A stretch of DNA of 64,000 bases, taken from contig CANMWA010000001.1 of the NCBI GenBank assembly GCA_947501475.1, forward strand, positions 62,001 to 126,000, given 5' to 3'. The stretch's first letter is position 1. Each line of letters begins with the position of its first letter. This document shows positions 60,839-64,000 of the stretch, in pieces. This DNA is from an uncultured Aquimarina sp. Its GTDB lineage: Bacteria > Bacteroidota > Bacteroidia > Flavobacteriales > Flavobacteriaceae. A program made the translations under genes and the position numbers. Under the pieces are notes generated by a model that was not told where the DNA came from, ran no database searches, and worked only from the letters and a program-made list of their open reading frames with translations.

Positions 60839-61237
60839 ATGAAACAATCTATTCTCCTCGTTACATTATGTCTTATTATTTTTTCATGCAAAACAGAAAA
60901 ATCTGAAAACAACGATTCAGAAGCGAGTTTAATAAGGGGCGAGTTTATTCTTATTGATGACGCTGCTGTTTTAAAAGGAAAAGACTTTATTTATGGTGTA
61001 GTCATTGATGATATTACTAAAGAGTTGGCCAAAAAAGTTTCTCCATTACAAAGAGAGGAATATGATATGGTTCCTGTAGTAGTTAAAGGCATTATAAAAC
61101 CCAACCCACAACAAGGCTGGGAAGAAATTGTAGAGATTAAAGAAATCGTAGGTGTTAGTGCTCCAACATCAGAGTTGCCTACTAAAATAAAATCTACAGA
61201 AAATGAAGAAAACACCAATGATTCGTTAAGAAAATGA
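60839..61237 (+). CDS. Small lipoprotein inserted in the suf operon
   Basis: A 132-aa lipoprotein (lipobox LIIFSCKT). After an acidic linker, about 75 residues read GEFILIDDAAVLKGKDFIYG ... VPVVVKGIIKPNP ... IVEIKEIVGV, beta-rich and possibly OB-like; I do not recognise a family. It ends in a disordered acidic tail. It overlaps the next gene by 4 bases (ATGA), so translation is coupled. Why a lipoprotein lies between sufB and sufC is unexplained. Confidence 0.78.
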   Translation: MKQSILLVTLCLIIFSCKTEKSENNDSEASLIRGEFILIDDAAVLKGKDFIYGVVIDDITKELAKKVSPLQREEYDMVPVVVKGIIKPNPQQGWEEIVEIKEIVGVSAPTSELPTKIKSTENEENTNDSLRK

Positions 61238-62112
61238 AAAAATACATAACCTTATTGTTTCTCATTGTACTTGTTTTTGCATGTAAAGAGAATAAAAACG
61301 AAAATTCAGATACTGCCACTGTTCCTAAAGAGGTTAAAAAACCCAACATAAAACTGTATACCTTTGATGGAGGCAAGGTAATGGTTAATAATTTAGAGCT
61401 TTTTTCTCAAGACACCACTTATCATGGTAAAACCAAAGAGTTTGCTGATGCTTTTTATGTAATCAGTCACCCTAACGGTAATTTAATGTGGGATGCGGGA
61501 CTGCCAGAAACACTAGTAGGTCTTCCAGAACCCTTTACAGATCCAAGCGGAGCTTTTACAGTATCACGTAAAGATTCTGTAGTGAATCAATTAAAATCAA
61601 TAGGAATGGGTATAGATGATATCAAATATATTGCATTATCACATTCACACTTTGATCATACCGGTCATGCCAATACCTTCAAGAATGCCACTTGGTTAGT
61701 ACAAGAAATAGAATATGATTCTATTACAAGTGCAACCAGTCAAAAAACAAATACCGATAACTATAATGCCATAAAAGAGTTAACAAATACCAAAAAACTC
61801 AATGGTGATTTTGATGTTTTTGGTGATGGAAGTGTAGTTATCAAATCCATGCCAGGACACACGCCAGGGCATCAAGTATTATACCTTGACTTAATAGAAC
61901 ATGGGCCTCTATTGCTGTCAGGAGACTTATACCATTTGTATGAAAACAGAGAACATAAAAGAGTGCCTATTTTTAATTTTGATGTAGATCAAACCCTAAA
62001 AAGCATGGATAAGTTTGAAGCTTTTGCCAAAGAAAATAAGGCAAAAGTCTACCTACAACACCAAAAAGAAGATTTTAATAAAATGCCAAAAGCGCCGAAC
62101 TATTTAAATTAA
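61234..62112 (+). CDS. Metallo-beta-lactamase-fold lipoprotein (AHL-lactonase-like) in the suf operon
   Basis: A 292-aa lipoprotein (lipobox VLVFACKE). The metallo-hydrolase motifs are in order: HSHFDHTGH, then MPGHTPGHQ, SGDLYH and a late LQHQKEDF. The layout (TFDGGKVMVNN at the start and DAGLPETLV) resembles N-acyl homoserine lactonases of the AiiA type. A lactonase for signal molecules is possible but unproven; it may act on another ester or thioester. It is coupled by overlap to the upstream lipoprotein and 3 bases before sufC. Confidence 0.88.
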   Translation: MKKYITLLFLIVLVFACKENKNENSDTATVPKEVKKPNIKLYTFDGGKVMVNNLELFSQDTTYHGKTKEFADAFYVISHPNGNLMWDAGLPETLVGLPEPFTDPSGAFTVSRKDSVVNQLKSIGMGIDDIKYIALSHSHFDHTGHANTFKNATWLVQEIEYDSITSATSQKTNTDNYNAIKELTNTKKLNGDFDVFGDGSVVIKSMPGHTPGHQVLYLDLIEHGPLLLSGDLYHLYENREHKRVPIFNFDVDQTLKSMDKFEAFAKENKAKVYLQHQKEDFNKMPKAPNYLN

Positions 62113-62115
62113 GAG

Positions 62116-62871
62116 ATGATGCTGAAAATAAAGGATTTACACGCTAGTGTTGAAGATAAAGAAATTTTAAAAGGTCTTAACCTAAATGTTAAAGCCGGAG
62201 AAATCCATGCCATAATGGGTCCAAACGGCGCCGGAAAAAGCACCTTGGCAAATATCATTGCAGGTAAAGAAGAGTATGAAGTCACTGATGGTAAAATTCA
62301 CTTAAATGGGGAAGATATTGAAGAACTTGCCGCCGAAGAACGAGCTCATAAAGGTGTTTTTCTATCGTTTCAATACCCTGTAGAAATCCCTGGGGTTACG
62401 GTTACCAATTTTATGAAAACCGCTATTAATGAAACACGAAAAGCACAAGGCCTTGAAGAAATGCCTGCTAAAGATATGTTGAAGAAAATTCGTGAAAAAT
62501 CTGAATTGTTAGAAATCGATCGTAAATTTTTATCTCGCTCTCTTAACGAAGGGTTTTCTGGAGGGGAGAAAAAAAGAAATGAGATTTTTCAAATGGCAAT
62601 GATGGAGCCAAAATTAGCGATCCTTGACGAAACAGACTCTGGATTGGACATAGATGCTTTACGAATTGTGGCCAATGGAGTAAATAAATTAAAAAGCCCG
62701 GATAATGCAATTGTAGTCATTACTCATTACCAAAGACTTTTAGAATACATTGTTCCTGATTTTGTGCATGTATTATATGATGGTAAAATCGTAAAATCAG
62801 GGACCAAAGAACTAGCACTAGAGCTAGAAGAAAAAGGATATGACTGGATTAAAGAAGAAATAAACGCATAG
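62116..62871 (+). CDS. sufC: SufC ATPase
   Basis: A 251-aa ABC-type ATPase of the Suf complex. Walker A GPNGAGKST, signature FSGGEKKRNEI, Walker B LAILDETDSGLDID. Met1 or Met2 could be the start. It lies between the metallo-hydrolase and sufD. Confidence 0.96.
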   Translation: MMLKIKDLHASVEDKEILKGLNLNVKAGEIHAIMGPNGAGKSTLANIIAGKEEYEVTDGKIHLNGEDIEELAAEERAHKGVFLSFQYPVEIPGVTVTNFMKTAINETRKAQGLEEMPAKDMLKKIREKSELLEIDRKFLSRSLNEGFSGGEKKRNEIFQMAMMEPKLAILDETDSGLDIDALRIVANGVNKLKSPDNAIVVITHYQRLLEYIVPDFVHVLYDGKIVKSGTKELALELEEKGYDWIKEEINA

Positions 62872-62873
62872 TT

Positions 62874-64000
62874 ATGGAGTTGAAGGAAAAATTAGTATCC
62901 TCCTTTTTGGCTTTTGAAAACACAGTGGATGTAGATGCACCCATTCATGATATCAGAAGTCATGCAATTAAAGTTTTTGAAGAAAAAGGGTTTCCTACCA
63001 AGAAAGAAGAAGCCTGGAAATATACGTCTTTGAATACTATATTAAAACATGACTATAGTGTTTTTCCTAAGGAAGAAAATGCTTTAGAATTTAAGGATGT
63101 AAAAAAATACTTCCTTCACGATCTGGACACCTATAAAATCGTGTTTATCGATGGTAAATATTCTTCACATTTATCCGAAACTACACACGACAAAATAGAT
63201 GTGTGTTTAATGTCTTCGGCACTGAGTCATGATAAGTACAAACTCGTTATTGAGAACTATTTTAATAAAATAGCTCCACAAGACGGGCTTAACTCATTAA
63301 ACACCGCTTTTTCTAAAGAGGGTGCTTATATTTATATTCCAAAAAACAAGCAAGCAGAAAAACCTATACAAATTATTCATTTTTCTACAGGAAAAGAATC
63401 TGCTCAAATGTTACAGCCTCGCAACCTGATTGTTGTCGAAGAGAATTCACATGTTCAGATTATTGAGCGTCATCAAAGTCTTACCGACAACGCTGTGCTT
63501 ACAAATTCGGTTACCGAAATTTTTGCAGATAAAAGGGCTATTGTTGATTATTATAAAATCCAAAATGATAACCAAAATGCCTCTTTGATAGATAACACTT
63601 ATATCGACCAACAAGCACAAAGTGTTGCTTCTGTTCACACCTTTGCTTTTGGAGGAAACATTACCCGTAACAACCTTAATTTTTATCAAAAAGGAGAAGG
63701 TATCGATTCTATTCTTAACGGAGTAACAATTATTGAAGGAAAACAACATGTAGATCACAATACTTTGGTACACCATACCGAACCAAATTGTGAAAGTCAT
63801 CAGGATTATAAAGGTATTTTTGATGAAAAAGCAACTGGTGTTTTTAATGGAAAAATCATTGTAAATAAAGAAGCACAAAAAACCAATGCTTTTCAGTCTA
63901 ATAACAATATTTTATTAAGCGATAAAGCAACAATCAATTCAAAACCTCAGCTCGAGATTTTTGCAGATGATGTAAAATGTTCTCACGGTTGTACCATAGG
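62874..64000 (+). CDS. sufD: SufD, truncated by the window end
   Basis: The first 375 codons of SufD: starts MELKEKLVSSFLAFENTVD, with FPTKKEEAWKYTSLNTIL near residue 45. The ORF is open to the right edge, so the C-terminus is missing. SufD is the SufB partner in the scaffold. The ATG is 2 bases after the sufC stop. Later stretches match SufD, such as ILNGVTIIEGKQHVDHN and VHHTEPNCESHQDYKGIF, and the region reaches the conserved CSHGCTI near the window edge. Confidence 0.93.
   Translation, partial: MELKEKLVSSFLAFENTVDVDAPIHDIRSHAIKVFEEKGFPTKKEEAWKYTSLNTILKHDYSVFPKEENALEFKDVKKYFLHDLDTYKIVFIDGKYSSHLSETTHDKIDVCLMSSALSHDKYKLVIENYFNKIAPQDGLNSLNTAFSKEGAYIYIPKNKQAEKPIQIIHFSTGKESAQMLQPRNLIVVEENSHVQIIERHQSLTDNAVLTNSVTEIFADKRAIVDYYKIQNDNQNASLIDNTYIDQQAQSVASVHTFAFGGNITRNNLNFYQKGEGIDSILNGVTIIEGKQHVDHNTLVHHTEPNCESHQDYKGIFDEKATGVFNGKIIVNKEAQKTNAFQSNNNILLSDKATINSKPQLEIFADDVKCSHGCTI

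Overview
The window is AT-rich chromosomal DNA from a member of the Bacteroidota, almost certainly the family Flavobacteriaceae (an Aquimarina-like marine genus would fit, but the genus is an inference). The evidence is a type IX secretion C-terminal domain, a TonB-dependent receptor with a carboxypeptidase-regulatory-like N-terminus, an OmpA with thrombospondin type-3 repeats, an IPExxxVDY protein in the acpP-fabF-rnc-pyk cluster, many lipoproteins with short SCxN or SCSSD-type starts, and Bacteroidota-type promoters (TTTG, about 19-22 bases, TAnnTTTG) instead of -35/-10 boxes. Most of the window is core genome. I see no transposase, integrase, phage gene or CRISPR array.

Layout. 1-7.9 kb: the end of mscL, asd, an M14-type peptidase, a DoxX-like membrane protein, a prolyl oligopeptidase lipoprotein and an orphan ABC ATPase. 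8-16 kb: a T9SS-secreted multidomain protein, lpxH, queD, an unknown exported protein, a class-C beta-lactamase-like hydrolase with TPRs, an enoyl-CoA hydratase and a divergent AraC regulator. 16-19.9 kb: a gene-poor stretch with two tiny membrane-peptide ORFs, a MATE exporter with a GNAT enzyme, tRNA-Ala(GGC), a cluster of TCGAA motifs, a 40-aa membrane protein and two look-alike small-RNA candidates. 19.9-23.2 kb: a likely metal-uptake operon (94-aa His/Cys protein, TonB receptor, lipoprotein). 23.2-31.8 kb: an alpha/beta hydrolase, an AddB-like nuclease, OmpA and an AddA-like helicase-nuclease. 31.9-39.1 kb: Mn-type superoxide dismutase, purF, a PfkB kinase, an astacin-like lipoprotein protease, an SdpI-like gene, an RNase H and purN. 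39.3-43.6 kb: acpP-fabF-rnc-IPExxxVDY-pyk. 43.7-51.7 kb: a response regulator with a PAS histidine kinase, a DUF2721 membrane protein, a collagen-like lipoprotein, a VPS10/BNR-repeat protein, aminopeptidase P and a VOC protein. 51.7-57.3 kb: two tandem di-haem cytochrome-c-peroxidase lipoproteins, BrnQ and a hydrolase. 57.5-64 kb: a small Cys-rich protein, thiL, and a suf operon (A-type carrier, sufB, lipoprotein, metallo-beta-lactamase-fold lipoprotein, sufC, sufD running off the end).

Working together. acpP-fabF-rnc-pyk is a conserved housekeeping operon. AddA and AddB should form a double-strand-break repair helicase-nuclease despite the ompA gene between them. The suf genes build Fe-S clusters, with two envelope lipoproteins inserted by tight coupling. 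The TonB receptor, lipoprotein and small His/Cys protein look like one transport unit.

Most unusual points: (1) an SdpI-family gene inserted at the 3' end of the RNase H gene, flanked by a 34-bp direct repeat that regenerates the RNase H terminus including its last catalytic Asp; (2) two tandem small-RNA-like units with a shared 15-nt sequence; (3) a peroxidase duplication that carried along a decayed piece of the neighbouring VOC gene; (4) a long folded repeat at 38.4 kb of a type I recall from flavobacterial intergenic regions; (5) lipoproteins embedded in the suf operon; (6) a three-way-junction RNA-like element at 4.5 kb.
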